Source: RGIG8497 sp045593265 (lineage in GTDB: Bacteria; Bacillota; Clostridia; RGIG6154). From it: a DNA stretch of 47,748 nucleotides. Position numbers and translations under genes: made by a program. Positions within the stretch are counted from its first letter, which is position 1. Each line of letters opens with the position of its first letter. The stretch is taken from NCBI GenBank assembly GCA_045593265.1, contig JAZNWH010000036.1:1-47748 (forward strand), written 5' to 3'. The notes beneath the pieces are model-generated. The model did not search any database. It saw only the letters and a program-made list of their open reading frames with translations, and was not told the origin of the DNA. Shown one piece after another: positions 26,801 through 34,716 of the stretch.

Positions 26801-27391
26801 TTCTGAAATCAAATCCATAATTCTTATTAGATTTTCCTGTGTTTGTTCTATTTTTTTCTCCGATTCTGCTTTTCTGTATTTGTATTTAGATATTCCTGCA
26901 GCCTCTTCGATAATTACGCGTCTGTCCTCAGGTTTGGCAGTTATAATTTCGTCAATTTTGCCTTGTCCGATAATCGAATATCCATCACGACCCATACCCG
27001 TATCCATAAGTAATTCATGTATATCACGAAGTCTGCATGAAGATTTATTAAGATAGTATTCACTTTCGCCTGAACGGAAATATCTTCTTGTAATAAGAAC
27101 TTCATTATAGTCTACATTAAAAATTCTATCCGAATTATCAAAACACATTGAAACTTCGGCAAAACCAACAGGCTTACGAAGTTGAGTTCCTGAAAAAATT
27201 ACATCTTCCATTTTGCCGCCACGCAGGCTTTTTACACTTTGTTCACCCATAACCCAGCGTATCGCGTCGGAAATATTACTTTTTCCACTTCCGTTGGGTC
27301 CTACAATACCTATAATACCTTTATTAAATTCTATTCTCTCTTTTTCAGGGAATGATTTAAAACCCTGCACTTCAAGATATTTTAAAAACAA
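23819..27391 (-). CDS. smc: Chromosome segregation protein SMC
   Basis: SMC forms the condensin-like ring that organises and separates sister chromosomes. The 1190-residue protein has an N-terminal ATPase half with Walker A GPNGSGKSN (about 32-40), two long coiled coils rich in Glu, Lys and Ile, a central hinge (about 515-640; YGTLSKVIDVP and PGGSITGG), and a C-terminal half with the signature FSGGEKAIIAISL and Walker B CVLDEIEAALDD. The start codon is TTG: the protein begins as SMC proteins normally do (FLKYLEVQGFKSF), GAGGG lies 6 nt upstream, and there is no better in-frame ATG. It begins 2 nt after the rnc stop, giving the conserved rnc-smc-ftsY order. ScpA and ScpB are not in the window. 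Confidence 0.97.
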   Translation of the reverse strand: MFLKYLEVQGFKSFPEKERIEFNKGIIGIVGPNGSGKSNISDAIRWVMGEQSVKSLRGGKMEDVIFSGTQLRKPVGFAEVSMCFDNSDRIFNVDYNEVLITRRYFRSGESEYYLNKSSCRLRDIHELLMDTGMGRDGYSIIGQGKIDEIITAKPEDRRVIIEEAAGISKYKYRKAESEKKIEQTQENLIRIMDLISEIESRVEPLRKDSEKAKKYLSLRDELKGIEISLNVALIDNYKISIEKFKNDLSVCDDQIEQIHNKIEKTENDSLEKQRLSEELEQIQNEKNEKFYEIRSIIDSLENEIKVIENNKEFSSEISDRINNEIKALNQKIQFAEMENSNAKESLEKVNNILAELETELQSMKAEFEDIGKQSENADAAIEKNNNDILEYYKKLTEYKALLSTIKAENEAARQKKLSLEENIEFKEDDIEIYEKRTSSEKVRLEEERKKSESFNNNLETIKSNITKQEITLNDSKSKLERLTIDFENISSQISVLEDLEKEMEGYAFGVKTVIKESDNGKLNNIKVYGTLSKVIDVPNEYAIAVEAVLGNNLQNVVVNDESDAKTAIEYLKKNKAGRVTFLPVSSVKGTVLDENEFKNEKGYISIASNIVSTNEKFKKVVDDALGRTIIIDTIENAIAFSKKFKQKYKIATLDGEIFNPGGSITGGNLSKNVSFLSRVTQIKKLKDKLTLITTEKSEISKIVSDITEKISKLASERDGLNSLYQLSQSEIYKINYNLEHYNSLLDDSLNEIKQLKINVQDTDTLIKDNLIKITEIENSITDTEKQIQRTNEEISLIQENSDKNSVKYKEINNEIIKKTVEISDYESDKAVLVQKIDSNNEIIRKAMLEIEDKQREISNKSDKAYDDKINEIKGKISANKENKDKIENEIISIKAQREQCFKEYNELIAVTKECNEKLVILSQEHTRIEGKLSRCENDLTSVVNRLWEDYELTYNGALEISKPIENPAEVQKHVNELKNSIRALGNVNVGAIEEYTATKERYDFLCGQKDDLINAKNALAEVISDIESLMTKQFMQQLEIINNTFSSIFKELFLGGEAKLILSDEENVLTSGVEIIAQPPGKKLQNMTLFSGGEKAIIAISLIFALLEVRPSPLCVLDEIEAALDDVNVSRFAKYLRKISKRSQIAIITHRRGTMEEADVLYGVTMQEKGVSKLLHLDIDNIEQKILNKE

Positions 27392-27392
27392 A

Positions 27393-28073
27393 TTAATCCC
27401 TCATTTTCTTTAGAGCTTTAAGAGCTGCATTTTGTTCAGCCTTCTTTTTGGAACCTGCTTTCCCTTTAGAAAATATTTTTCCATTTATCAGAACAGCAAT
27501 TTCAAATACTTTCTCATGTTCAGGTCCCGTTTCGTTAATCAATTTATATGTAATTTCTCCACCTTCTTTTTTAACAAGCTCCTGCAGGGTTGATTTACTG
27601 TCGCTTTGCTTGTTAACAAAAGAGTGGTAAGTTTCAGGTTTTATAATACTGTTTACCCAGTGCTCAGCAGTACTGAAGTTGCTGTCAAGATATATAGCAC
27701 CCGCAACTGCTTCAAAACAGTCGCTTAATATCGAGTCCTTAAATTCTCCATGGACAAGAACTTCACTTCTTCCAAGCTTTATAAATTTATGAATATTAAT
27801 TTTTCTTGCAAAAACAGCCAGACTTTCTTCTCTTACAATTTCTGCACGCAATTTAGACATTTTACCTTCATCATAGTCAGGAAAATTCTTAAAAATATTA
27901 GTACTTACTATAATATCAAGAACCTTATCACCTAAAAATTCCAGACGTTCGTTAGATTTGAATTGTTTATGCTCGTTGGCAAACGAGCTATGTACAAACG
28001 CATTTATAAGCAGTGTTTTATCATTAAATGTATATGATATTAACTTTTCAAATTCAGATATATTGTATTCCAT
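27393..28073 (-). CDS. rnc: Ribonuclease III
   Basis: RNase III cuts double-stranded RNA, including rRNA precursors and, in Firmicutes, the SRP RNA precursor. The 226-residue protein has the catalytic signature NERLEFLGDKVLD (about 41-53), the second acidic motif DCFEAVAGAIYLD (about 117-129) and a C-terminal dsRNA-binding domain (STLQELVKKEGG to GKAGSKKKAEQNAALKAL). All catalytic acidic residues are present. GGGAG lies upstream of the ATG. It follows acpP across an 81-nt gap that holds two hairpins. Confidence 0.97.
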   Translation of the reverse strand: MEYNISEFEKLISYTFNDKTLLINAFVHSSFANEHKQFKSNERLEFLGDKVLDIIVSTNIFKNFPDYDEGKMSKLRAEIVREESLAVFARKINIHKFIKLGRSEVLVHGEFKDSILSDCFEAVAGAIYLDSNFSTAEHWVNSIIKPETYHSFVNKQSDSKSTLQELVKKEGGEITYKLINETGPEHEKVFEIAVLINGKIFSKGKAGSKKKAEQNAALKALKKMRD

Positions 28074-28099
28074 ACAACAAATTCTCCCTTATGTTAAAA

Positions 28100-28147
28100 C
28101 GTGTGAAAAACACGAATGAGTATGCTCTGTTAAAACAGAGCATACTC
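28100..28147 (-). terminator. Tandem hairpins between acpP and rnc
   Basis: On the minus strand a perfect 13-bp stem pairs GAGTATGCTCTGT with ACAGAGCATACTC (loop TTTA, 28147-28118). A second small stem, CGTGT/ACACG (28114-28100), is followed by TTTTAACAT. This may be a partial terminator that lowers rnc-smc-ftsY expression relative to acpP, or an RNase III processing site; the U-tract is short, so full termination is unlikely. Confidence 0.6.
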
Positions 28148-28154
28148 CGTAAGA

Positions 28155-28382
28155 TTACAAAATTTCATTAAGATAGTTAACTACATCTCCAACTGTCTTA
28201 AGTTTTTCAGCCTGATCATCATCAAATTCCATATCATACTCTTCTTCAAGTTGCATAATAAGTTCAACCAGGTCAATTGAATCAATATTCAAATCCTCTC
28301 TGAATGATGAGTCGAGGGTAATTGAATCTGCATCAATACCTGTTTGGTCTGCAATAGCTTTTTTAATTTTGTCAAAAATCAT
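28155..28382 (-). CDS. acpP: Acyl carrier protein
   Basis: AcpP carries growing fatty-acyl chains on a 4'-phosphopantetheine arm during type II fatty acid synthesis. The 75-residue acidic protein contains the attachment motif NIDSIDLVEL (Ser at about 36) and the usual four-helix layout. The ribosome binding site CGGAGG is strong. acpP upstream of rnc-smc is the usual Firmicutes order. Confidence 0.97.
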   Translation of the reverse strand: MIFDKIKKAIADQTGIDADSITLDSSFREDLNIDSIDLVELIMQLEEEYDMEFDDDQAEKLKTVGDVVNYLNEIL

Positions 28383-28394
28383 AATGTACCTCCG

Positions 28395-28937
28395 TTAATT
28401 AAATAAAATGCTTTTATGCTTTATAATATAAGATATTCCTGAAACCAAAGTAAGAAGAACACTTATATAATACAAAATATATGATGTATATTTCCATAAA
28501 GAAAAATCAAATAATCCACAAACACCCAGAATCAACATAACAATGGAAATCATTTGAAGAACTGTCTTAATTTTACCAGATTTATCTGCAGCAATTACAA
28601 CATTCTTAGACGCTGCAGCCATTCTTAAACCAGAAACAACAAATTCACGAAATAAGATAATTATAACTCCCCATGCTAAAATATGACCTGTCTGTATGAG
28701 ACAAACATAAGCTGATATTACAAGAATTTTATCTGCAATAGGGTCTGCAAATTTGCCAAAATCCGTAACTTCATTTCTCTTACGGGCCAAATAACCATCC
28801 AATGTGTCTGTAAGGGAAGCTATAATAAATATAAGGCAAGATGTGAAAATTAACGCGTTATTTGATGAAAGCAAGCAAATAACGAATATTGGAACAAGTA
28901 AAATTCTAAAAATTGTAAGTTTATTGGAAATTGTCAT
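28395..28937 (-). CDS. pgsA: CDP-diacylglycerol-glycerol-3-phosphate 3-phosphatidyltransferase
   Basis: PgsA makes phosphatidylglycerol phosphate, the committed step to phosphatidylglycerol and cardiolipin. The 180-residue integral membrane protein has the CDP-alcohol phosphotransferase signature DGx2ARx8Gx3Dx3D, visible as DGYLARKRNEVTDFGKFADP beginning at about residue 47, and about five membrane segments. It follows rimO by 12 nt and precedes acpP by 12 nt. The rimO-pgsA pair is conserved in Firmicutes. Confidence 0.95.
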   Translation of the reverse strand: MTISNKLTIFRILLVPIFVICLLSSNNALIFTSCLIFIIASLTDTLDGYLARKRNEVTDFGKFADPIADKILVISAYVCLIQTGHILAWGVIIILFREFVVSGLRMAAASKNVVIAADKSGKIKTVLQMISIVMLILGVCGLFDFSLWKYTSYILYYISVLLTLVSGISYIIKHKSILFN

Positions 28938-28949
28938 TGAAATATCCTC

Positions 28950-30287
28950 CTAATTATCTATTTCTCCGATTAAATCACTTTCAATATAGTCTGTTATTTT
29001 AACATCAACAAAACTACCCGGGTTAAACGACTTTTCAGACTTGAAAAAAACTTTTGGATCAACATCTATAGAATCACCATAGGTTCTGCCGTAATACATT
29101 TTTAACACATTATCTTTACCTTCAACCAATACTTTGTATACCTGACCTATTTTGGATTCAAGTATACCTTCGTTGATTTCAAAAATTACTTCAGAAAGCC
29201 TTTGTGCTCTTTCATTCTTTATGTCATCATCAATCTGATTGTCAAGCTTAGCAGCAGGTGTCCCCTCTTCACAACTATATGGGAAAACACCAACTCTCTC
29301 TAATTTATATTCTCTCAGAAACTCAATCATTTCAGAGAAATCATCTTCAGTTTCTCCGGGAAACCCGGTAATTAAAGAAGTTCTTATAACAGCATCAGGA
29401 CAAAATTTTCTTATGTTGTTAATAACATTTTTTATATTAGCACCTGAAGTTCTTCGCCCCATTCTTTTAAGCACATTATCAGAAATATGCTGAATAGGTA
29501 TATCAAAATAATTTACAAGTTTCTTTTGATTAGCAAAAACATCAAGTAACTCATTTGTAACTTTTTCAGGATAAAGGTAGTGAACACGAATCCAATCAAG
29601 TTTATCAATATTACACAACTCAACAAGAAGTCTGTCAAGAGATGGTTTTCCATAAATATCCTGACCATAAGATGATGTGTCCTGTGCAATGACAATAAGC
29701 TCCTTTACACCGTTTTCCACAAGATTATTAGCTTCATCAATGATGTTTTCGATTTTTCTGCTTCTATACGAACCTCTTATTGACGGAATAACACAATAAG
29801 TACACTTATTATCACAACCTTCTGCTATTTTTATATAAGCAGTATAAGGTGGAGTAGCAATAATTCTTTCATCACATTCAAGTGGTGCGGACATACATCC
29901 TTTCATATAAACGCCACGTTTATTAAATGCGCAATCTATTATATTACAAATATCATCGAAATCACCTGTTCCGCAAACAGCATCAACTTCCGGCAATTCC
30001 TTCAAAATCTCTTCACCAAAGCGCTCCCCCATACATCCTGCAACAATAAGGCACTTTAGTTTCCCGTCGACCTTATTTCGTGCGACATCAAGGATTGTAT
30101 CGATAGACTCTTCTTTTGCACTGTCTATAAAACAACATGTATTAACAATGATAATTTCGGCTTCACTTTCGTCATTAGTAAGCTTGTATCCATGTGAATT
30201 CAATTTTGCAAGCATAACCTCTGAATCCGTAAGATTCTTTGCGCACCCAAGAGATACAACGCAAACATTATTCAAATTCGTCCACAT
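28950..30287 (-). CDS. rimO: Ribosomal protein uS12 methylthiotransferase RimO
   Basis: RimO is a radical-SAM enzyme that adds a methylthio group to an Asp of ribosomal protein uS12. In 445 residues it shows the N-terminal UPF0004 domain with cluster cysteines at 15, 51 and 85, the radical-SAM motif CDNKCTYC (Cys158, Cys162, Cys165) with the downstream IPSIRGSYRSR stretch that distinguishes this family, and a C-terminal TRAM domain. The start is uncertain: the ATG at 30287 has CTGAGG too close for an ideal ribosome binding site, and a TTG at 30275 would have GAGG 11 nt away. The gene overlaps recX, so translational coupling is likely. Confidence 0.93.
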   Translation of the reverse strand: MWTNLNNVCVVSLGCAKNLTDSEVMLAKLNSHGYKLTNDESEAEIIIVNTCCFIDSAKEESIDTILDVARNKVDGKLKCLIVAGCMGERFGEEILKELPEVDAVCGTGDFDDICNIIDCAFNKRGVYMKGCMSAPLECDERIIATPPYTAYIKIAEGCDNKCTYCVIPSIRGSYRSRKIENIIDEANNLVENGVKELIVIAQDTSSYGQDIYGKPSLDRLLVELCNIDKLDWIRVHYLYPEKVTNELLDVFANQKKLVNYFDIPIQHISDNVLKRMGRRTSGANIKNVINNIRKFCPDAVIRTSLITGFPGETEDDFSEMIEFLREYKLERVGVFPYSCEEGTPAAKLDNQIDDDIKNERAQRLSEVIFEINEGILESKIGQVYKVLVEGKDNVLKMYYGRTYGDSIDVDPKVFFKSEKSFNPGSFVDVKITDYIESDLIGEIDN

Positions 30288-30900
30288 CCTCAGTAATATT
30301 TTTTAAGCAGGATTTTATATTTTCATATTCAAAACCCTTTGCAATAAAACTCCTTGTAATTTTGGCAAACAAGTCTTTAGTCAAAGGTTTTCCACGGAGT
30401 TTTTGCTGGATAAGATCCATAAGATACTCATTATTCTGAAAAGAATCAAGGTATTTTTCTATTAAATCTTCGTCAATTCCTTTACATTTCAATTCATACT
30501 TAATTTTATGAATACCATATCTTTTCATATATGTCTCAACAAACATTGAAGCAAAAGCATCATCATTTATGTATCCATACTCCTCTAAAATTGAAACAAC
30601 TCCCGAAACTGCAGTAAGACTAAATCCTTTCTTAAGCATTTTTTCAGTAATTTCTTTTTTAGAATACATTTTTTTAGAAACTAAACCTACAGCATAATTT
30701 TTACATTTTTCAACGCTTATAAGCTCTTCAATTTCAGATATTTTTTCATCGGTAAGAACATCACCGATACGTAATTTTAATGTATATAAATCAAAATCAC
30801 AAATACCAAAAGCAAAATTCCCATCTATAAAAACAGAATACCTGTCTGTTGAGTTTTTTTGTTGCTGTATATCAGTAATACAATTATTCTTCGCTTGCAT
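30268..30900 (-). CDS. recX: RecA regulatory protein RecX
   Basis: RecX binds RecA filaments and limits or modulates strand exchange. The 210-residue protein is built of helical RecX repeats, recognisable from the central GLVSKKMYSKKEITEKMLKK and EYGYINDDAFASMFVE segments. The ATG overlaps the end of recA by 17 nt and has no obvious ribosome binding site, so it is presumably translated by coupling to recA. Confidence 0.9.
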   Translation of the reverse strand: MQAKNNCITDIQQQKNSTDRYSVFIDGNFAFGICDFDLYTLKLRIGDVLTDEKISEIEELISVEKCKNYAVGLVSKKMYSKKEITEKMLKKGFSLTAVSGVVSILEEYGYINDDAFASMFVETYMKRYGIHKIKYELKCKGIDEDLIEKYLDSFQNNEYLMDLIQQKLRGKPLTKDLFAKITRSFIAKGFEYENIKSCLKNITEDVDEFE

Positions 30901-31891
30901 TTGTATCTTTTGAAAATTCAGCTCTTACAAGATTGTTAATTTCTTCGTAGAAATCAGGATTATCCATTAAATACTGCTTAGCAGCATCTCTTCCTTGTCC
31001 GATTTTTTCATCGCCATACGAAAACCATGCTCCTGCTTTTTTGATAATTTCCTTATCAACAGCATAATCAAGAAGTACGCCTTCTTTAGAAATACCTTCA
31101 CCATACATAAGGTCAAACATAGCTTCTTTAAAAGGAGGCGCTACTTTGTTTTTAACAATTTTTACCTTAGTACGAGCACCAACGACATCAGCACCATTTT
31201 TGATAGCTTCTGATTTTCTTACTTCCATTCGTATTGTAGAATAAAATTTCAAAGCTCGTCCACCGGTTGTAACTTCAGGATTGCCATACATAACACCAAC
31301 TTTTTCACGAAGCTGATTGATGAAAATTGCAATAGTATTAGTTTTATTAATAGCGCCTGCAAGTTTTCTTAAAGCCTGAGACATAAGCCTTGCATGAAGA
31401 CCCACATGCGAATCTCCCATAACACCTTCAATTTCAGCCTTAGGAACTAATGCTGCAACAGAGTCAACAACTACTACATCAATCGCACCACTTCTTACTA
31501 AAGACTCAGTAATTTCTAATGCCTGTTCACCATCATCAGGTTGTGAAACAAGCAAATCATCAATATTTACACCTAATGTTTCAGCATATTCAGGGTCAAG
31601 AGCATGCTCAGCATCAATAAATGCAACCTCTCCGCCCCTTTTTTGTGCTGCTGCAATAATACTTAATGCAACTGTGGTTTTACCTGAAGATTCAGGTCCG
31701 TATATTTCAATGATTCTTCCTTTTGGAAGTCCACCAACACCTAAAGCTACATCCAGACTTAAAATCTCTGTAGGCAGAACATCTACACTTAAGGCATTAT
31801 CTTCACCAAGACGCATAACTGCACCTTTACCATATTGCTTCTCTATTTGTTTAAGCGCTATTTCAAGTGCTTTTTGTTTTTCTTCTGACAT
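30884..31891 (-). CDS. recA: Recombinase RecA
   Basis: RecA forms filaments on single-stranded DNA for homologous recombination and, where LexA exists, SOS induction. The 335-residue protein has Walker A GPESSGKT (65-72), Walker B VVVVDSVAAL (about 138-147), the loop-2 region and the conserved FINQLREKVGVMYGNPE stretch. I chose the ATG at 31891 because AGGAG lies 8 nt upstream; a second ATG six nucleotides earlier is too close to it. recA-recX-rimO form one transcript start. I saw no LexA-type operator (CGAAC-N4-GTTCG) near the promoter. Confidence 0.97.
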   Translation of the reverse strand: MSEEKQKALEIALKQIEKQYGKGAVMRLGEDNALSVDVLPTEILSLDVALGVGGLPKGRIIEIYGPESSGKTTVALSIIAAAQKRGGEVAFIDAEHALDPEYAETLGVNIDDLLVSQPDDGEQALEITESLVRSGAIDVVVVDSVAALVPKAEIEGVMGDSHVGLHARLMSQALRKLAGAINKTNTIAIFINQLREKVGVMYGNPEVTTGGRALKFYSTIRMEVRKSEAIKNGADVVGARTKVKIVKNKVAPPFKEAMFDLMYGEGISKEGVLLDYAVDKEIIKKAGAWFSYGDEKIGQGRDAAKQYLMDNPDFYEEINNLVRAEFSKDTNASEE

Positions 31892-31926
31892 AATCATATC
31901 TCCTATCGTCATTTTTCACTTAGTAT

Positions 31927-31955
31927 ATTTTATCATAAAATCTATCATTTTGCAA
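31927..31955 (-). promoter_or_regulatory. Probable sigma-A promoter of recA
   Basis: TTGCAA (31955-31950) and TAAAAT (31932-31927) are 17 nt apart on the minus strand, and the -10 is extended by TGA. The box directly follows the ligA stop codon. The same -10 context ATGATAAAATAT is found before the second SLH gene and near the right window edge. Confidence 0.65.
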
Positions 31956-33938
31956 CTATTTTAACATATTTAAAAATTCATTCTCATCTATTATCTTTAA
32001 ACCTAATTGCTGAGCTTTTAAAAGTTTACTGCCTGCTTCTTCGCCTGCAAGGACAACAGTTGTTTTCTTCGATACGGAAGATGATGTTTTTCCTCCATTA
32101 TCCTCGATTAATTTCTTCGCCTCATCTCTTGTAAGAGTTGGCAGAGTTCCTGTTAACACAAATGTCATACCATTAAATTTATCTGACGATTTTTCAGTTT
32201 TTGCAGATGTAGTATTAACTCCCAATTTGCTTAGTTTATATATTTCTTTTACATTATCATCGTTGGAAAAGAAGTTAACGATACTTTTAGCTACAATTTC
32301 ACCAACATCCTCAATCTCTGTAAGAACAGAAATATCAGCTGACATTATTTCAAATATATTTTCAAATCTTTCGCAGATGCTTTTTGCACTTTTTTGTCCT
32401 ATATGTCTTATGCCAAGGCCAAATAAAAGGCGAGATAAGTCATTAGTTTTACTTGTTTCTATTGCACTGATTAAATTTTCTGCTGACTTTTCAGCAAACC
32501 CATCCAAAGACATAACATCTTCTGCTTTTAGTGTATATATATCAGAGATAACAGAAACGAGGTTATTATCAATCAAAGACTTTGCTACTGCGGGACCAAA
32601 ACCATCAATATTCATAGCATCTCTCGATGCAAAGTGTATAATATTTCGTTCTATCTGTGCTCTGCACTCAAGTCCTGTACAACGATAAGCTGCCTCGTCA
32701 TCTTCCCTCACAACCTTAGCGCCGCAAACGGGGCAAATTTGAGGCATAACAAACACCTGTTCATTGCCTTGTCTTTCTTTTGGTAAACTCTCCACAACAG
32801 CAGGTATAATATCACCGGCTTTTTGCAGTACAACTTTATCACCAATTCTAATATCCTTTTGAGAAATATAGTCATAGTTATGAAGAGTGGCTCTCGAAAC
32901 TCTGCTTCCTGAAATAAAAACAGGTTCCAGTACAGCATTTGGGGTTAGCACACCTGTTCTTCCTACTTTGATTTCAATATCAAGTAATCTGGTGATTTTT
33001 TTCTCAGGAGGAAACTTATAAGCTACAGCCCATTTAGGGGCTTTGACTGTAGTACCCAAAATATCTCTTTGAGCGAAACTGTTCACCTTTATTACTACAC
33101 CGTCAATATCATAACTTAAGTTATCTCGATTATTGCCAAATTCTTCAATTGTTTTTTCAATTGATTCTATACTATTACATAACTTAGTTGCATCATTTAT
33201 TTTAAATCCAAGTTCCTTACAAAAAGACAAGCTTTCAGTATGTGTCAAAATTTTACTGTTTTCGAAACTTTGTACATTAAAAATATAAATATCAAGATTT
33301 CTCTCTCTTGTAATTCTGCTGTCCAGCTGTCTCAATGATCCTGCTGCAGCATTTCGTGGATTTGCAAACAAAGGCAGATCATTATTTTCACGTTCTTCAT
33401 TAAGTGAATGAAAGCTTTTTTTAGGCATAAAAACCTCTCCTCTTACCTCTATGGTAACAGGTTTGGTAAGTTTCATAGGAATGGTATTAATGGTTTTTAA
33501 ATTTTCAGTTATATCTTCTCCGACTAAGCCATCTCCACGGGTAGAGCCTCTTTTAAAAACACCATCAACATACTCAAGAGACACAGAAAGTCCGTCAATT
33601 TTATATTCAACACTATATTCAACTGCATCCTCGAGTTCATTACGAACACGAAAATCAAATTGTTCAAGCTCATCAAAGGAAAATACGTCATTAAGACTCT
33701 GCATAGGAACATTATGATTCACTTTAGAAAACTCATCAAGAACAACATCTCCCACTCGTTTAGTAGGCGAATACGATGGAATAAGCTGTGGATATTTTTG
33801 TTCCAAAGTTTCAAGTTCTCTGTACAATATATCATATTCGTAATCAGTTGCAGTAGGCGCATCCAAAACATAATATTCATACGCCATTCTGTTTAATTTT
33901 TCAACAAGATTTTCTATATGTGTTTTTACATCATTCAT
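31956..33938 (-). CDS. ligA: NAD-dependent DNA ligase LigA
   Basis: LigA seals nicks in replication and repair using NAD. The 660-residue protein has the Ia domain, the adenylation domain with the active-site Lys113 in EYKIDGLS, the OB fold, a four-cysteine zinc finger (CPVCG and CTGLEC, near 405-430), helix-hairpin-helix repeats and a C-terminal BRCT domain (FNGMTFVLTGTL). I chose the ATG at 33938 with AAAGG 9 nt upstream; the frame also has a TTG at 33944. It follows yunB by 25 nt. In many Firmicutes ligA follows pcrA, so this neighbour is unusual. Confidence 0.96.
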   Translation of the reverse strand: MNDVKTHIENLVEKLNRMAYEYYVLDAPTATDYEYDILYRELETLEQKYPQLIPSYSPTKRVGDVVLDEFSKVNHNVPMQSLNDVFSFDELEQFDFRVRNELEDAVEYSVEYKIDGLSVSLEYVDGVFKRGSTRGDGLVGEDITENLKTINTIPMKLTKPVTIEVRGEVFMPKKSFHSLNEERENNDLPLFANPRNAAAGSLRQLDSRITRERNLDIYIFNVQSFENSKILTHTESLSFCKELGFKINDATKLCNSIESIEKTIEEFGNNRDNLSYDIDGVVIKVNSFAQRDILGTTVKAPKWAVAYKFPPEKKITRLLDIEIKVGRTGVLTPNAVLEPVFISGSRVSRATLHNYDYISQKDIRIGDKVVLQKAGDIIPAVVESLPKERQGNEQVFVMPQICPVCGAKVVREDDEAAYRCTGLECRAQIERNIIHFASRDAMNIDGFGPAVAKSLIDNNLVSVISDIYTLKAEDVMSLDGFAEKSAENLISAIETSKTNDLSRLLFGLGIRHIGQKSAKSICERFENIFEIMSADISVLTEIEDVGEIVAKSIVNFFSNDDNVKEIYKLSKLGVNTTSAKTEKSSDKFNGMTFVLTGTLPTLTRDEAKKLIEDNGGKTSSSVSKKTTVVLAGEEAGSKLLKAQQLGLKIIDENEFLNMLK

Positions 33939-33963
33939 AAACAAATTCCTTTCATAGGAAAAT

Positions 33964-34677
33964 TTACTGTATCGCTAACTGTAATATATCGTCACGTACG
34001 CTTTCAGAATCACTGGTTACATTAACATAACTGTCAGGAACCTCGCCTACAATTACAGTATTTGATATAGGTATATTTGCCTTGCCTTGTTTTTTTATAC
34101 TTCCTAACGGAAAAATTACCCTTGCTTCAAGCTCAGCAGTCATTATAAGTTCATGCATAGTTTGGTTTACACCTGCTTGAGAAAACTTACTTATCAAATC
34201 TGTTTTAACATTACCAATAGGAAAAACTGTAATTTTTACAGAGGGTCCTTTATTCATCCAATATGTATTACCAAGCACATTTAAAATTTTGAAACTGACA
34301 TGTTTTTCTTTTTGCTTTTTTAGGTTTTCTATAATTTTATTTGTTACCTTACCTTTAAACTCATTTATGCTAATTGTATCAGTCTCTATGTAAGATGTTT
34401 GCCCAGATGCTGAAGTATTTACTCTTACAAATCCTGAAGTTTCATAATCGTATTTATTACTTATTTCAATTATAGCATTATTAAGAGCAATTTGTGTATA
34501 ATTATTAAGATAATTATTCAAATAGCCCTTGATATTATTAATAAAAATATCTATTGAAAAATTAAGAACAAAAACAGAAATTAAGAGCGAAAAAAGCATT
34601 AAACAACCATATTTCAAACGTCTTTTAGAAACGATAATTGTCTTTCCTTTACCAAATAACCGCAATTTTATCACCAA
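33964..34677 (-). CDS. yunB: Sporulation protein of the YunB family
   Basis: YunB is a membrane-anchored protein needed for efficient sporulation in Bacillus, where it belongs to the mother-cell sigma-E regulon. This protein has one N-terminal membrane segment (CLMLFSLLISVFVLNFSI, about residues 25-42) and an external domain ending with the family's typical IPISNTVIVGEVPDSYVNV. The 5' end is uncertain: the frame opens at a TTG (34677) or GTG (34674) with no ribosome binding site, and a TATAAT lies only a few bases upstream, so a later start is possible. The gene is a good indication that the organism makes spores or descends from a spore former. Confidence 0.85.
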   Translation of the reverse strand: MVIKLRLFGKGKTIIVSKRRLKYGCLMLFSLLISVFVLNFSIDIFINNIKGYLNNYLNNYTQIALNNAIIEISNKYDYETSGFVRVNTSASGQTSYIETDTISINEFKGKVTNKIIENLKKQKEKHVSFKILNVLGNTYWMNKGPSVKITVFPIGNVKTDLISKFSQAGVNQTMHELIMTAELEARVIFPLGSIKKQGKANIPISNTVIVGEVPDSYVNVTSDSESVRDDILQLAIQ

Positions 34678-34680
34678 TAT

Positions 34681-34709
34681 ATTATATGCATATATAGTGC
34701 TTAAATGAA
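34681..34709 (-). promoter_or_regulatory. Possible promoter of yunB-ligA
   Basis: On the minus strand TATAAT (34686-34681) lies 17 nt after TTCATT (34709-34704). The -10 region, GCATATAAT, also resembles the sigma-E -10 consensus CATACAAT with one mismatch. The choice of sigma factor is not decided by sequence alone. Confidence 0.4.
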
Positions 34710-34716
34710 ATGCTTA

